A program made the translations under genes and the position numbers. Positions 32,661 through 43,569 of a stretch of 64,000 nt of DNA are shown piece after piece; position 1 is the first letter of the stretch; every line of letters starts with the position of its first letter. The stretch comes from Agrypnia vestita. Lineage: Eukaryota > Arthropoda > Insecta > Trichoptera > Phryganeidae. The notes below the pieces were generated by a model. That model saw only the letters and a program-made list of their open reading frames with translations, ran no database searches and had not been told where the DNA came from. The DNA lies in the NCBI GenBank assembly GCA_016648135.1, contig JADDOH010002612.1, forward strand, positions 124,001 through 188,000, written 5' to 3'.

Positions 32661-35364
32661 ATTTTTATGAACTGAATTGTGACAAACTTCAGTGGGTAGC
32701 TTGTTGTTATAATGATCGTGAAGCTCTCCTAGTGGTTTGATGGCCGATTATTTGAGTCCCATTCCAGAATACCAGCGAGTTTGTCGAATATTGGTGCGAC
32801 GTACTGACGTATTCCGTTCTCGTATCTTATAACTTTTAAATAAAAAGAAATACTGCAAAAAATACCGTTTAAAAATAATTAAAAAACGAATACTTATTAC
32901 TATTTATTCCCTTTATATTAACTCGTGGCGTCTGCTTGCTTGCTTGCCGTCAAAAAAACTTTGAATCGATTATTGACCCTTTTCTCGTGATCCAAGCGAG
33001 CTGAAACTTGGCAAGTAGAATCGTGGCAACGATCAAGAAGATCTATCGAATTTTCGTTAAAAAAAATTAATAATTATAGTATAATTTCGGATTTTTAGAA
33101 ATTTTATTGTTTTTTTCAAATTGGAATCATTAGAAAAGTTTGATTAGCAACGGCGGCCCAATAACGTCGCGGAATATTTTCTAAATTTGAAGTACTCCGT
33201 CGGTATACACAATAGGTACTTCACTACGAATGTCGAAAATCTAAATTGACTGACAAATGTTTTTGAAATTTAATCTTCAAAGCATGAAGTGTCTAATCAA
33301 AGCTCAAAACATTGACATTTAAGAAATATATTAAATTACTGTAAGTTTAATGTTATGTTACATGTTTTAATTCGTCTTTTATTGTTGTTATATTTTACAA
33401 AGAAAGGGAGTATAATAAAAACTTGGTTTTTATGGGTTACTTTTTTCATTAGATATTCATCGAATTTTGCGGTGGTGTTTCACCTTCTACATGCGCTACA
33501 AGATTTAATTCAAGAAACAGCCTGGGTAATTAAATGGGTTGTGTTGTTATTGGATAGCGAATCCTCCCACAAAACAGTCCTTTGTCTGAATCCCGTTCCC
33601 GTTCCTGTTTTCGGATTAGTCGCTCATTTTACACTTTACACACCGCAGCGCTCGATCCCGTTGCCGCCTCCCAGGTGCGGGAACACTCCCTCTCGCGTGG
33701 AGCACAGTTCGACGAATGTGGGAAATTAATTAATATTTCTGGAATGTGCGGCATTCTCTTACGGCATACACATTCAACTGCTCTACCGCGATTAGGAATA
33801 ACTAAATAAGATAGACCAACTAAACAGCTTTTTAACGATTTTCTCGTTCTAAATTGTTGACATAAAAGCAAAAGCAACAATGTCTATTACTGAGGAGTTT
33901 CTGAGGTAAACACGAAAAAACCTGTCACTACTCAAGGAAGTTTCTCATGAATCTCTGGAACCTACATCTCATAAGTTTTTAAAAAGAATTGTCACCTCAT
34001 TTTACCTTATGTGTATAGTTTATATTTTTACATTATTGTTTTGAGAATACAATTACTGGATTTTATCCACAGAGGGATAATTATTAATTCAGATAAATTA
34101 TAGATGAAACGTTAAACGTGAACGTTGTGTAAAATGATTACTTAAGTTAGCTCATAAAGATCATAAGCCCTGGGCCACCCTACAAAGATTTCCATACACG
34201 TATTCCATATATAATACATGTGATTGACAAAAAAATTCCCCTAAAATCGGAAACTGTCAATTAACTACTTTATACCGTAATTATTTTAAGAAAAATAAAC
34301 ACACATTACCTATATATTAAAGAAATTGCGTATACAAAGGACAAATTTATCGAAAAAAACAGTACTGCCACGGTATCTTTTCTATTGCCGTTAGAGGGTT
34401 CTCCGTCCATCCCTTTTTTTCCAATCAACAAGCCACCATTTTTTAATAGTCATGTTTTTCGGATTTAACTTTCAGCGAAATGAATTTTAAGTGGCGCCAG
34501 GACAACGACAACGACTAGGCAACTTTTCACCTTTGCAATACTTTTTCTTCTTTGACACAATAATCGCACTTATCCTTCCATTCTAAATTAAGAATCTGAG
34601 ATTTATCGATTTCAATAGATTATCGTGCTTAATTGGATAGTCGATTATCAGGTCTTCTGTTTTTCAGTTTGACAATGCAGTCTACGGTAATTTGCGGTAC
34701 TAAAACTGTTCACGATTTGATGTATTGTATTAAAGTAACCACACAATTTTGGAGACATAAATATATGTTAATAAATATATAATTTTATAGTGGTTGTGAA
34801 AATAGTGAATCCATTTTGCGCCGGCAGACGATGTTGTTAAGCGGTACCTATACTTTTTAAAATTTATTGTTGTTATTAAAATGTATGTAAAAAAAACTTT
34901 ATATATTTCGAACGCGTGTATCATACTAAACATGCATAGAATGTTTAATCTGCTTCGAAAAAATATTCATTCATTTAGATAAATAAATAAATTTAATATT
35001 TTCAGCTGACGGAGATATATATAAATTGTGTAAATAGTCAATTAAAAGAATCCTTAGTTCTTTCTACAAGTTTGGTACAAATTTTACCAGGAGTAAATAC
35101 GTTTGATTTATTTATTTATTTATGTTAAAAATAGAGATGCGTAGATTCGTTTAGAATATTTGATGTTCTTGAACCGATTCGATTAATAAAATTTCATAAG
35201 AGCAAGGTAGCATATAATAGAACCCAACAAATAAATGTCATTAGCTCAAATAAACAGAATTCATTTTGCTGTGCCTACTATGAAAAACTTTGTGGTACAT
35301 AAAACTTTAACGTTAATGTTAAATACAAAATTAAAAAATATGCAAAGTGTGACAAAGAAGGTCC
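32661..35364. other. No recognised gene
   Basis: Mostly AT-rich. A 124-codon frame at 33355-33729 has a hydrophobic start and a Pro-rich end with no recognisable domain. GC-richer DNA at 33570-33720 (TCCCGTTCCCGTTCCTG) opens several frames at once, which argues against coding. Confidence 0.3.
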
Positions 35365-35552
35365 ACAATAATTAAAGGTAGATTTCGGCCTAAATTATGA
35401 GTCGAAAATGTTCTAGCAAAATGTTCTTATAACAATAGTTATGGAAATAAGCGACATCAAAATTAAAATTTATATTTCTTCTGGACAGTAAATTATTAAA
35501 ACTTTGCAAAAAATCTGGTTTATTTTCGAAAGTTTAAATAAACTTTTTTTAA
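35365..35552 (+). repeat. Family B module fused to a SINE, second case
   Basis: AAGGTAGATTTCGGCCTAAA, TTATGAGTCGAAAATGTTCT, AATAGTTATGGAAATAAGCG, then on into the SINE at 35553. Same order and junction as at 30251-30390. Confidence 0.6.
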
Positions 35553-35708
35553 AGCTTCAACAGGCCAAGAAACCCAATTACAAAAGCGAAACGAAACACC
35601 CAGGCTTGATTAAATCACATAGATTAATTGTGACCTCACCGGGAATCGAACCCGGAACCCTCGGTGTGGGAAGCAAGTGTCATGCCCATTGGGCTACAAG
35701 GGCCGCCT
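35553..35708 (-). mobile_element. tRNA-derived SINE, family G copy 2
   Basis: Plus-strand order: CTTCAACAGGCCAAGAAACC, ACACCCAGGCTTGATTAAAT, GTGACCTCACCGGGAATCGA, ACCCGGAACCCTCGGTGTGG, CATGCCCATTGGGCTACAAG. The reverse complement has CCGGGTTCGATTCCCGGTGA, a clean B box in a perfect T-arm stem, and the A-box side near GCCCAATGGGCATGACAC. No full acceptor stem, so this is a SINE and not a tRNA gene. Confidence 0.8.
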
Positions 35709-36049
35709 TTGAAGTCACTTGTTTCCATAAGTAGCGATATTAAGACATTGTTGTATGAACATATTCTACAACGACAACTCAGGCAAAAATCTACTTGCTA
35801 AGTATTGTGGTCTAGCTCTGTTATTCCCTAAATCATACAAATATATAATAATTGATAAAGAAGATCATGTTATGGCTATTATCATTATAATTGTAAGAAA
35901 GAAATGACTTAAACATTATTTAAGTCAGGAAAAAATGTACAGAAAAGGACGTATTTTAAAATCGTATAAACGTGCGATATTAAAATCCAACCGAACCACT
36001 CACCCAAAGCAATCAAATGTGATAGATATCGATTTCAGATAGAACTTTG
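35709..36049. other. No recognised feature
   Basis: AT-rich linker before the CpG island. Confidence 0.35.
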
Positions 36050-36480
36050 AATTGTAACGAAGACAAACAAGTCTGTCAGTTTACCTCTCGAGCGCTCCGT
36101 ATGCGTCTACCAATTAATTGGGGAAAAGCTCCCGCTCCGCGATGGGCGACCGCCGCCCTCCGAGAGGGTTTCGGCAGCCTCCGTAGCTAGATACCATTTG
36201 GATAACAAACAGAGTCAATCCTCGAGGCGCCGCCCCCGCCCGCGCTCTGCACACACGGGCTGAAATGGAAAATTCTTGCTCGGCTTCCAAACGGGATTTC
36301 GCCTCCTCGCTGAAATTCCCCCTTCAAAACGTTAACGTGTCAATGCCGCGAACGTTTTAACGTATTTTAAGCGCCGACGTATGCGCTGTGTACGCGCCTT
36401 TACACAGCCGGGCTAGTGATGCGACGTCCCGCGCTCGGAGACGGCAGTCGGGGGAGCGCGCCGCCTCGAATGTTTGCACT
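36050..36480. promoter_or_regulatory. CpG-rich island
   Basis: The most GC- and CpG-rich non-repetitive block of the window: CGCGATGGGCGACCGCCGCC, GAGGCGCCGCCCCCGCCCGC, TGTGTACGCGCCTTTACACA, GGGGGAGCGCGCCGCCTCG. No frame stays open with a recognisable protein. Candidate promoter or 5' exon of a flanking gene, or a conserved element. TSS and strand are undetermined. Confidence 0.35.
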
Positions 36481-37078
36481 GCGACTACCTATTTTTCACG
36501 TTATTATTTGCGAGAGTTCTCTTCGCTCTTAATCTGAAGCAGCCTAGCGCTATAATTAATAATGCTGAAGGCGTCTTGGCTTACAATTGATATCGTACGA
36601 CTGTTGAGCGGTCCTTTTTTGGTTAAAAATTATGTTTTCTACTGGAAATAACGCGTCAATATTTGTTCAAGTAGTATTTTTTACAGTTTAATAAAGACGT
36701 GCTTCTTCCACTAGTGGTCAAGATGCCGACCTAGCAATTCAGTGGTCAGGGATTCGAATGTTAGAAGATAAGCAAGATATTACTGTTATTAGCATCAACA
36801 ACACCAACATTCATTGATAAAATTAAAACAATTCAAGATATACCTAATAAATAATAAGTATTTTTATTTTTTCATGATAACACATTTTTCTGTGAAGAAG
36901 AACAATTAATTATAAAATACATAAAGCAATTGATCATAAATTAGATAAAGCAACTGAAAGATATATAGGAAAAAATTATCGCAAAAATAATTTGGTTATT
37001 TATTTATCTTAATAAATATCTTAACAGTTTTAAAAAAATATAATGTAAAAACATAGTATTCATTTCATAGACCAATTG
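36481..37078. other. No recognised feature
   Basis: AT-rich. Confidence 0.35.
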
Positions 37079-37230
37079 AAAAGATTCACAGATGTTAATA
37101 ACAAAGTTAGATAAGATATGTTAATAAGATATGTTAAAGTTAATTATTTCGACTTCAGATGTATGCAAAAGATTCACAGATGTTAATAACAAAGTTAGAT
37201 AAGATATGTTAAAGTTAATTATTTTGAATT
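37079..37230 (+). repeat. Direct duplication, step about 88 bp
   Basis: AAAAGATTCACAGATGTTAA at about 37078 recurs at about 37166, each followed by TAACAAAGTTAGATAAGATA. The first copy contains an extra TAAGATATGTTAA. Confidence 0.75.
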
Positions 37231-37383
37231 AATGAATAGTAGTAAGCAACTACCAATGTTAAGACTAAATAATGGTAAGTGATTGAATGTGAAAAAAGAA
37301 AAAGTATATCAAGTAATGAGTGAATTAGTGGGTGAAAAAAGATTAGAAGGTAGGAGTCAGGATAGAGGTGGAAGAAGAGAAGA

Positions 37384-38868
37384 TTAGATATAGTGAGTGA
37401 ATGTTTGAATTCGATTTAGTACATGTAATCTAAAGCATTCTTTTAAATTCAGTAAGACAAATGTTGAAGAGGTCAATATCGATACAATTATTATTGAAAG
37501 CTTTGCATGCGCGACATAAAAATGTATTTTGTGTATGGGATGCTCTTTTTTTCGGAACATGGAAGAGCACGTTTTGTCGGGTACATCTGTAGGGAACACG
37601 AAAAGAGATTTAAGTCCAGTTGATTGGGACAGTCAAGATATCTTCTCAGTAGTTTAAATAATAGAGTTAGATCAGCACGTGCTCTTTGCTGTAACAGAGT
37701 TTTTAAGCTGTGTAAATGTAGTGCTTCGTGATAAGAGTCAAAAGATAAGTTAATTCTAGTGTTGAGGTGGCGGAGAAACTCTTCAAGTCTCGCAATGTAC
37801 GTAATTTTTTGCGGGTTCCACACTTGAGATGCATATTCCAGGTTGCTTCGAATGAACCCATAGTACAATGATTTTAGGGGAATGGATTTTTAAAGTTTTT
37901 GCACGTTCGCAGTATGAAACCTAGCATGTTACAGGCTTTTGATGTAATTTGATCGATATGGTTCTTAAAAAGGAGTTTGTTATTGAGAATCTAACCAAGA
38001 TCCTTTAATTCGCTTTTAATTTCTAGTGGAGTGTTATCTGTTGTGTAGGCAAAATGAATTTTGTTGAGATTCCTCGTGAATGTGATTTGATGACATTTAT
38101 TGTTATTGAGGAGGAGTTTATTAACCATACAGTAGGCCGATGCGCGGGTGAGATCATCTTCAATTTTTTACTGTCTTCTAGGGAGCTAACTTTGGCATAG
38201 ATTCATATCATCAGCGTACAGAAGAAAATTAATGTATTGGAAGCAGGTATGTATGACGTTTATGTATATTATGAATAGTAACGGTCCGAGCAAACTCCTT
38301 TGGGGGACTCCCGAGGAGATGCGGGCCCAATCTGATTTGAATCCACCTATGACCATCGCTTGGTTTCTGTTACTGATATAGGAGATAAGCCATCGTAATA
38401 AGTCTCCATGAATGCCAATTTTTAGAAGTTTATCGACTAAAATGCGATGATCTACTTTTTTGAAGGCCTTACTATAATCTGTATAAATAGCGTCAGTTTG
38501 CATTTGCTGATCTATAGCGGATAGTACGTAATGTGTGAAAGTAGTCAAATTTGTAGTGGTAGAGTAACCAGAAAAGAATTATGTATGGCTAATAGCGTTG
38601 AAAACCTCCGTGTAAACAATTTTTTCAAATATATTACTGAAAACTGTTAATTTAAAAATGGATCGATAATTTGACACTTTATTTCTATTGCCAGATTTGA
38701 AAATGGAAGTAATGTATGCATTTTTCCCTTAGTCTGGGAAAGTACCTTCATTGATAGATTTAGTGAAAAATAGGCTAAGCGGGATGACAATACTGGAGCG
38801 GCACGCATGAACGAATGAAGGCAGGATTCAGTCAGACCCAGCGCCCTTGTTTAAATAATAATTGAAAA
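37384..38868 (-). pseudogene. LINE reverse transcriptase domain, disrupted
   Basis: From 38720 downward: PIFKSGNRNKVSNYRS, then FSNIFEKIVYTEVFN, then TDYSKAFKKVDH (motif A; DYSKAF carries the first catalytic Asp), SGVPQRSLLGPLLF (motif B, with R where G is usual) and LLYADDMNL (motif C, catalytic Asp-Asp intact). From 37868: YYGFIRSNLEYASQVWNPQK, the conserved thumb helix, then FDSYHEALHLHSLKTLLQQR. Frameshifts lie near 38560 and 38186-37870, so no single protein can be made. The YADD box argues that the parent element was active. Confidence 0.85.
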
Positions 38869-39046
38869 CTGTTTTTTTTTTTTTACGCTTCAACAGGCCA
38901 GGAGGCCCAATTACAGAAGCGAAATACATGACACAACACCCAGGCTTGAGTAAATCACATCGATTAAAATTGTGACCTCACCGGGAATCGAACCCGGAAC
39001 CCTCGGTGTGGGAAGCCAGTGTCATACCCACTGCGCTACGAGGGCG
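38869..39046 (-). mobile_element. tRNA-derived SINE, family G copy 3, inserted in the LINE
   Basis: The plus strand starts with about 15 T (38869-38884), i.e. a poly(A) tail on the minus strand. Then come TTCAACAGGCCAGGAGGCCC, TCACATCGATTAAAATTGTG, CTCACCGGGAATCGAACCCG and GGAAGCCAGTGTCATACCCA, with GCGCTACGAGGGC at the end. The minus strand reads as a tRNA-like head (TAGCGCAGTGGGTATGACAC, then GGTTCGATTCC) followed by body and tail. It interrupts the LINE between EN and RT and is therefore younger. Confidence 0.85.
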
Positions 39047-39059
39047 TGATTTTTTAGGT

Positions 39060-39568
39060 GGGTTGGATTGACTGTGATGTGTTGTATATCGGCAGGACCA
39101 AATTCATTTTCAATGGTCGGATGCACCCCCAGAGTACTATGGTCAAACATAGAATCACTTTTTTCTACAGCTTATTTATACTTATAGCGAAATACTTATA
39201 TTGATCGCTTTGTGGTGTGAATCTTCCTCCATTAGAGGATCGCCGCTTTTGCATCAATTATATTGTCATTGCAGAGAACCAGGTCTAGAATTCTACCCAA
39301 AAATTTACTGAGTCGTTAAATTGCTGAAAATCTAGGTAATTAAGTGAGTCACAGAAATCTCCTCTGAGCGATGTTGTGTAATGGGTTGAGATAGTGATGA
39401 ACTGTCACTTCCACCTCCCCATGAAATATCCGGTAAATTAAAGTCTCCGAGTATGAGAAATATGTCAGATGGAACAGAGTTTTCAATGATTATATTTAAT
39501 TGGTCTATAAAAGTTTGTAACAGAAAAGAGTGGAAGGGTCCTCCTGGCAGTGAAGTGGGACCCACCAC
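39060..39568 (-). pseudogene. LINE endonuclease domain fragment
   Basis: From 39540 downward: GPFHSFLLQTFIDQLNIIIE, then SDIFLILGDFNLPDISWGG. LILGDFN is the catalytic Asp/Asn motif of the AP-type endonuclease. After a frameshift near 39350 comes SLNYLDFQQFNDSV and GRILDLVLCNDNIIDAKA, matching the conserved G-x-LDLV-x-N strand that precedes the final catalytic His. The N-terminal third, with the first catalytic residues, is missing and replaced by 39569-39755. Confidence 0.8.
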
Positions 39569-39755
39569 AGACCCAGGGCCGTTCTACGAGCAAAAGCTCC
39601 CGTATCGGCCCTACACTTTCGCCATCCAGTTTGGCATTGTTTTAATGCTAAAGCAGCTTCCTCGCTACGCCGCTGATGATGCAAGCACTCGTGCGACGCG
39701 GCGAGAAAACTGCACTTACCACTTCACTGTCTCTGGGGTGCGTTACGAAAAACAA
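39569..39755. other. GC-rich insert inside the LINE
   Basis: Between ORF1 and EN lies about 190 bp that reads as neither: GGGCCGTTCTACGAGCAAAA, ACACTTTCGCCATCCAGTTT, CCTCGCTACGCCGCTGATGA. It is GC-richer than the LINE, and a plus-strand frame stays open across it. Probably another small element; I found no second copy in the window. Confidence 0.4.
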
Positions 39756-39769
39756 TTTATTCAAAGAAA

Positions 39770-40600
39770 ATAACAATACATAAAGATTCTTTGTGTTGCT
39801 CCAGTGAGGCCAAAGTCTGTGGTTGAGACACCCCGTTTTTTTCGTATCGCTGATAGAAGTCCGTCCTTTGTGTGCCTTCGGACGAATTTAAGAATAATAT
39901 TATTTTGTTTATTCTGGTTGGGTTAGGTTAGCTGACACTCTTACGGCGAAGTCCAGATCATCAGAAGCCAGGGGAAATCCGACCGTTTCAGCAATTTTAT
40001 GGATGTGGTTGATCAGATTTTTTTCTTTTTTTTCGGAATTCCTTTAATTTCCAAATTACTATGACGGGCCCACCGTTCCTGCTTATTTGTAGAATGACGT
40101 AGGTCCATTATTGTCTTTCGTAGATCATCTACTTCCTTCTCCAGTTCATTTGCTCTTTCTATCTTGTTCTCGAATTCGGTGAATTTGTTTTCAAGTTCTT
40201 TGATTTTTTCAGAGTAAAATTTGAAGAGGTTGAAAAACTCATCGAATTTGGAGGTGTATATTTGCAGTGCGTCGTTAACCGTTTGTAATTTATTTTCAAT
40301 AAATTCCATTATGTAATTTTGAACCGACTTTATACAGTCCGCGTCCGGTCGGTTTACTAGCCTGCCGTTTGTGGCCCGGCGGTGATGATCGGCGTATTCA
40401 GTATGGCCTGATTGGTTATCTTCTTGCAGCCTATGCACTTGCGTAGCCGGCGACGCTCCACGTTCAGTCTCTTCTAACACGACCCGCTGATTACACCACA
40501 GGCGAAGTGAAATGACCCTTTGCATACGGAGCACACAAATAGATTGCCGGCACACATGGTTTCCGAACATGAAGAACATTTTGAATTCATTGTGAAGATA
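39770..40600 (-). pseudogene. LINE ORF1 protein: zinc finger, coiled coil, FP25-like
   Basis: Starts at about 40590 with MNSKCSSCSETMCAG, then LFVCSVCKGSFHFACG: a C-x2-C ... C-x2-C-x4-H-x2-C pattern, i.e. a PHD-type finger as found in CR1/Jockey ORF1. After a frameshift near 40490 comes a long charged helix (FYSEKIKELENKFTEFENKI ... EVDDLRKTIMDL; coiled coil), then ARHSNLEIKGIPKKK. After a second frameshift in the A-run at about 40015: NLINHIHKIAETVGFPLASD and DLDFAVRVSANLTQPE, the region resembling baculovirus FP25K-type ORF1 domains. Role in the living family: RNA binding and chaperoning of the LINE RNA. Dead here. Confidence 0.8.
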
Positions 40601-40621
40601 AAGATAACCAATTTTTCTTTA

Positions 40622-41405
40622 TCTATACCTATATAACTCAATTTCTGTCTGTCTGTCTGTTCTCTATACGAATCCACACCGTTTGTCCGATTCGATTCAA
40701 ATTTTGCATACTTATGCTTTGGGACCCAGCGGGTAGCATAGGCGATATATCCCCCATATTTTCATACCCCTTCCCCTACCCCTGACATATTTTCGATGCA
40801 AATCTGTACCATTCGACCGATCGGACTTAAAATTTGGAAACTTATTCTTTAAGACTGGGCGAGTAACATAGGCGATATTTCCTCCCTATTTTCATACCCC
40901 TTCCCCTCCCCCTGACATATATTCGATGCAAATCTGTACCGTTTGACTGATCGAACTCAAAATTTTGAAACTTATTCTTTAGGACTCAAATCAGCAAATC
41001 TGCAATCTGCAAATCTGTACCGATTTTGTATTTTTTTTTTGTATATTTGTAGCAAATCTGTACAAATTTGACCGATCGGACTCAACATTTGGAAACTTAT
41101 TTTTTTGGACTCAGCGGGTAACACAGGTGATATTTCCCCCCTATTCTGACACCCGTTCCCCTCCCCCTGACATATTTTCGATGCAAATCTGTACGGTTTG
41201 ACCGATCGGATTCAAAATTTTGAAACTCATTCTTTAGGACTCAGCGGGTAGTATAGGCGATATTTCCCTCCTATTCTTATACCCATTCTTCTCCCACTGA
41301 CATATTTTCTATGCAAATCTATATCGTTCGAATCAAAGCTTTACCCCCACAAATTTATTTTCAACTTAATCCTTAACCCGTGCAACGCCGGGTACGAACA
41401 GCTAG
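40622..41405 (+). mobile_element. Non-autonomous Helitron with about 130-bp internal repeats
   Basis: Starts TCTATACCTATATAACTC directly after A (40621) and ends CTAG (41402-41405) directly before T, the Helitron rule of 5' TC, 3' CTRR and insertion between A and T. A hairpin ACCCG-tgcaacgc-CGGGT (41376-41393) lies about 8 bases inside the end. The body is a tandem array: GATGCAAATCTGTAC landmarks at 40795, 40925, (41051), 41180 and 41311, a step near 130 bp, with CCGATCGGACTCAAAATTT and CCCCTCCCCCTGACATATT in each unit. No Rep/helicase. A related element lies at 42796-43569. It sits just upstream of the LINE ORF1 start. Confidence 0.8.
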
Positions 41406-41689
41406 TAATAAATAATACTTTACAAACTTGATTTCTTTTACGATATGGAAAAAAAACTTAGGTTATTTTATGGTAAGTGTGTTTTCGATTTAGTGATTCA
41501 CTACAGATTCGCGATTGCTTTTAAGTGTTATTTTTATTCAGGAGCGGTTTGGACGTAATCAATGGGATACGATGCAGGACTCTTCCATTCCGGGAAAGAG
41601 CGATAGCATTTTCGCCACAATAATCATCTTTGATAACGAATAATTTGAGACCCTTATGTTAACGATACATTTTCTTTCTTTTTCTTATT

Positions 41690-41830
41690 CTTCTTCAGCC
41701 TTCATCTCACCACTGCTGGATATAGGCCTCTTCCATACCCTTCCATCCTTCCTTGTTGTTTGCTAGTTGTAACCATTTCTTTCTCCCCACAGCAGCTATA
41801 TCGTCGGCGGTAACTTCTTTTATAAAACCT
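41690..41830. repeat. Dispersed repeat fragment, probably LINE-related
   Basis: TTCATCTCACCACTGCTGGATATAGGCCTC-type sequence (key words CCACTGCTGGATATAGGCC, CAGCAGCTATATCGTCGGC) is a very common interspersed sequence style in moths and other insects, usually from LINE ends. Assigned from general familiarity only. Confidence 0.4.
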
Positions 41831-42114
41831 TTTTTTTTCTATTTTTTATACTATTTTTACTTTTTTATATGTAAATAAATTCTTATTCTTTAAGAACCGA
41901 CATATAAAAGTAGGTAATTTTTGACGGGTTACAGCTAGTTACAAATAAAAATCAGTTTCGAGGATCGTCTTGCGTTTTTCAAAATGCATATTGTTGCGAC
42001 GGAAAATATATTGTGCTACGCAAGCTTTTCAGGGGACCTATTGATTATTTTTATTTATCTGACAAAAATTTGCTGGTAATCCCTATATAATAAATCCAGA
42101 GTACTATAGAAAAA

Positions 42115-42290
42115 GCGAGTATTCTAATAATATTGGTTATTTTTCTCCCGTCAAAAGAATGTGTCGTACATACACTATGTAATGTGCTGACCTTACCGTT
42201 AATGAGGCTGATATTTTTACAAATACACAATCATCATTAAAAATGTCACTCCTACACAACATCTATTTTCTTGACAATAACCTGAATCCA
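42115..42290 (+). repeat. Dispersed repeat family H, copy 1
   Basis: GGTTATTTTTCTCCCGTCAA, AGAATGTGTCGT, GTCACTCCTACACAACATCT and TTGACAATAACCTGAATCC recur in order at 55092-55255. Non-coding. Confidence 0.6.
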
Positions 42291-42795
42291 TAGAACCATA
42301 GATGATCACACAATATTAGTGCACAAAATATACATATGCACATTGCCAGAGCAGGCCTTGAGCAGAACTTGTAATCTAAATTATGAAAATATATATATTC
42401 ATTATTTATGCTATAATTATACGATCAATTGCACAATTTCACTGATTTTATTCAATATACCTACATTCTTATCATGAATCGATCGTTTTTATAGTTTTGT
42501 TAAATCAATCGATTTCCGGATTACCTTCATCCTCGAAATAAATTAATATATTTAACAGGAAATACCTCCACACAAGTAGATACCATACAACTTTTCATAT
42601 ATATGTGTCTAAATATGTAAGCTTTGTTTGACATACCCACTGAACCGGCTAAAATTATCTACGCGTAGATATTTACGCATAGAAGTACAAATCCTGTAAT
42701 TAAATGTGTAAATTCTGAAATTAACATATACCAATAATATACAAGTTCAATCTTCTTATTAAATACGTACTGTTTTTATTAAATATTATAATATA

Positions 42796-43569
42796 TCAAT
42801 ACCTATAAAACTCAATGTCTATCTATCTGTCTGACCTCTTTATAAATCTACACAATTTGTCCGATCTGATTCAATTTTTTTTTTACATATTCTTTAAGAC
42901 CCTGCGAGTAACATAGGCGACATGTCCCCCTCCCCCTTTACCCCACCCTCTCCCGCTAATAAATTGTCCATACAAATCTGCACATTTTGATCAATCAGAC
43001 CCAATGCATACTTATTCTTTAGGACCTGGCAGGTAACATAAGCGACATTTTTCCCCTCCCCTCTTCCTGCACCTGATATATTTTCTATACAAATCTACAA
43101 CGTTTGACCATCTGACCCAAATATGAATATTTGTTCTTTAAGTAACTCTATAGAAAATATGAACCATATTTTCCCCCCTCTTTGCGCAACCCCCTCCCGT
43201 CCGATATACTTTGCATACTTATTTTTTACGACCCGGCGGGTAACATAAGTGAAATTTTCTCCCACTCCCTTTACCCCTCCCCGTGATATATATTCAATAC
43301 AAATCTCCAAGATATATTTTTTACACATGTACACCGTTTGACATATCTGACCCAAATTTTACATAAATATTCCTTAGGTCCCTTCGGAATACATAGCCCA
43401 TTCATACTTTTAATACATTTCTTCCCTCAACCTCACATCCATCCCAGCCTAGATTAAATGGAAACATTGTTTTTATTAGAAACTTTTGGAAAACATTGGA
43501 ACCTTTTGTCCCTCATAAACTTATTGATAACAAAATCCTTAACCTAAGCGACGCCGGGTACGAACAGCC
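42796..43569 (+). mobile_element. Non-autonomous Helitron, second and older copy
   Basis: Starts TCAATACCTATAAAACTC after A and ends CGACGCCGGGTACGAACAGC, aligned with the first Helitron, but the last four bases are mutated from CTAG. Internal landmarks ACAAATCTRCAC occur at about 42846, 42969, 43085 and 43297 (steps about 116-125 bp, one double). CCCCTCCC-rich patches recur. Total length (774 bp) is close to the 784 bp of the first copy. More diverged, hence probably older. Confidence 0.7.

Larger units (their letters stand above)
37384..40600 (-). mobile_element. LINE with zinc-finger ORF1, endonuclease and RT (minus strand)
   Basis: This is one non-LTR retrotransposon read from 40600 down to about 37384. 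Domains in order are ORF1 (39770-40600), endonuclease (39060-39568), RT (38186-38868) and RT thumb/C-terminus (37384-37868). Frameshifts and stops separate the parts. A family G SINE sits between EN and RT (38869-39046) and a GC-rich insert between ORF1 and EN (39569-39755). The domain set fits the Jockey/CR1 group. The 5' end is bordered by a Helitron (40622). The 3' end is not sharply defined. Confidence 0.85.

Noticed and set aside
33355..33729. 124-codon frame with hydrophobic start
   Set aside because: No domain; overlapping frames open in the GC-richer part; no splice or promoter context.
35630..35700. tRNA-like sequence with a clean B box
   Set aside because: Same sequence at 38940-39040 and 30460-30560 with a shared non-tRNA body, so it is a SINE; no acceptor stem.
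43095..43355. 86-codon minus-strand frame
   Set aside because: It lies inside the Helitron tandem array, antisense.
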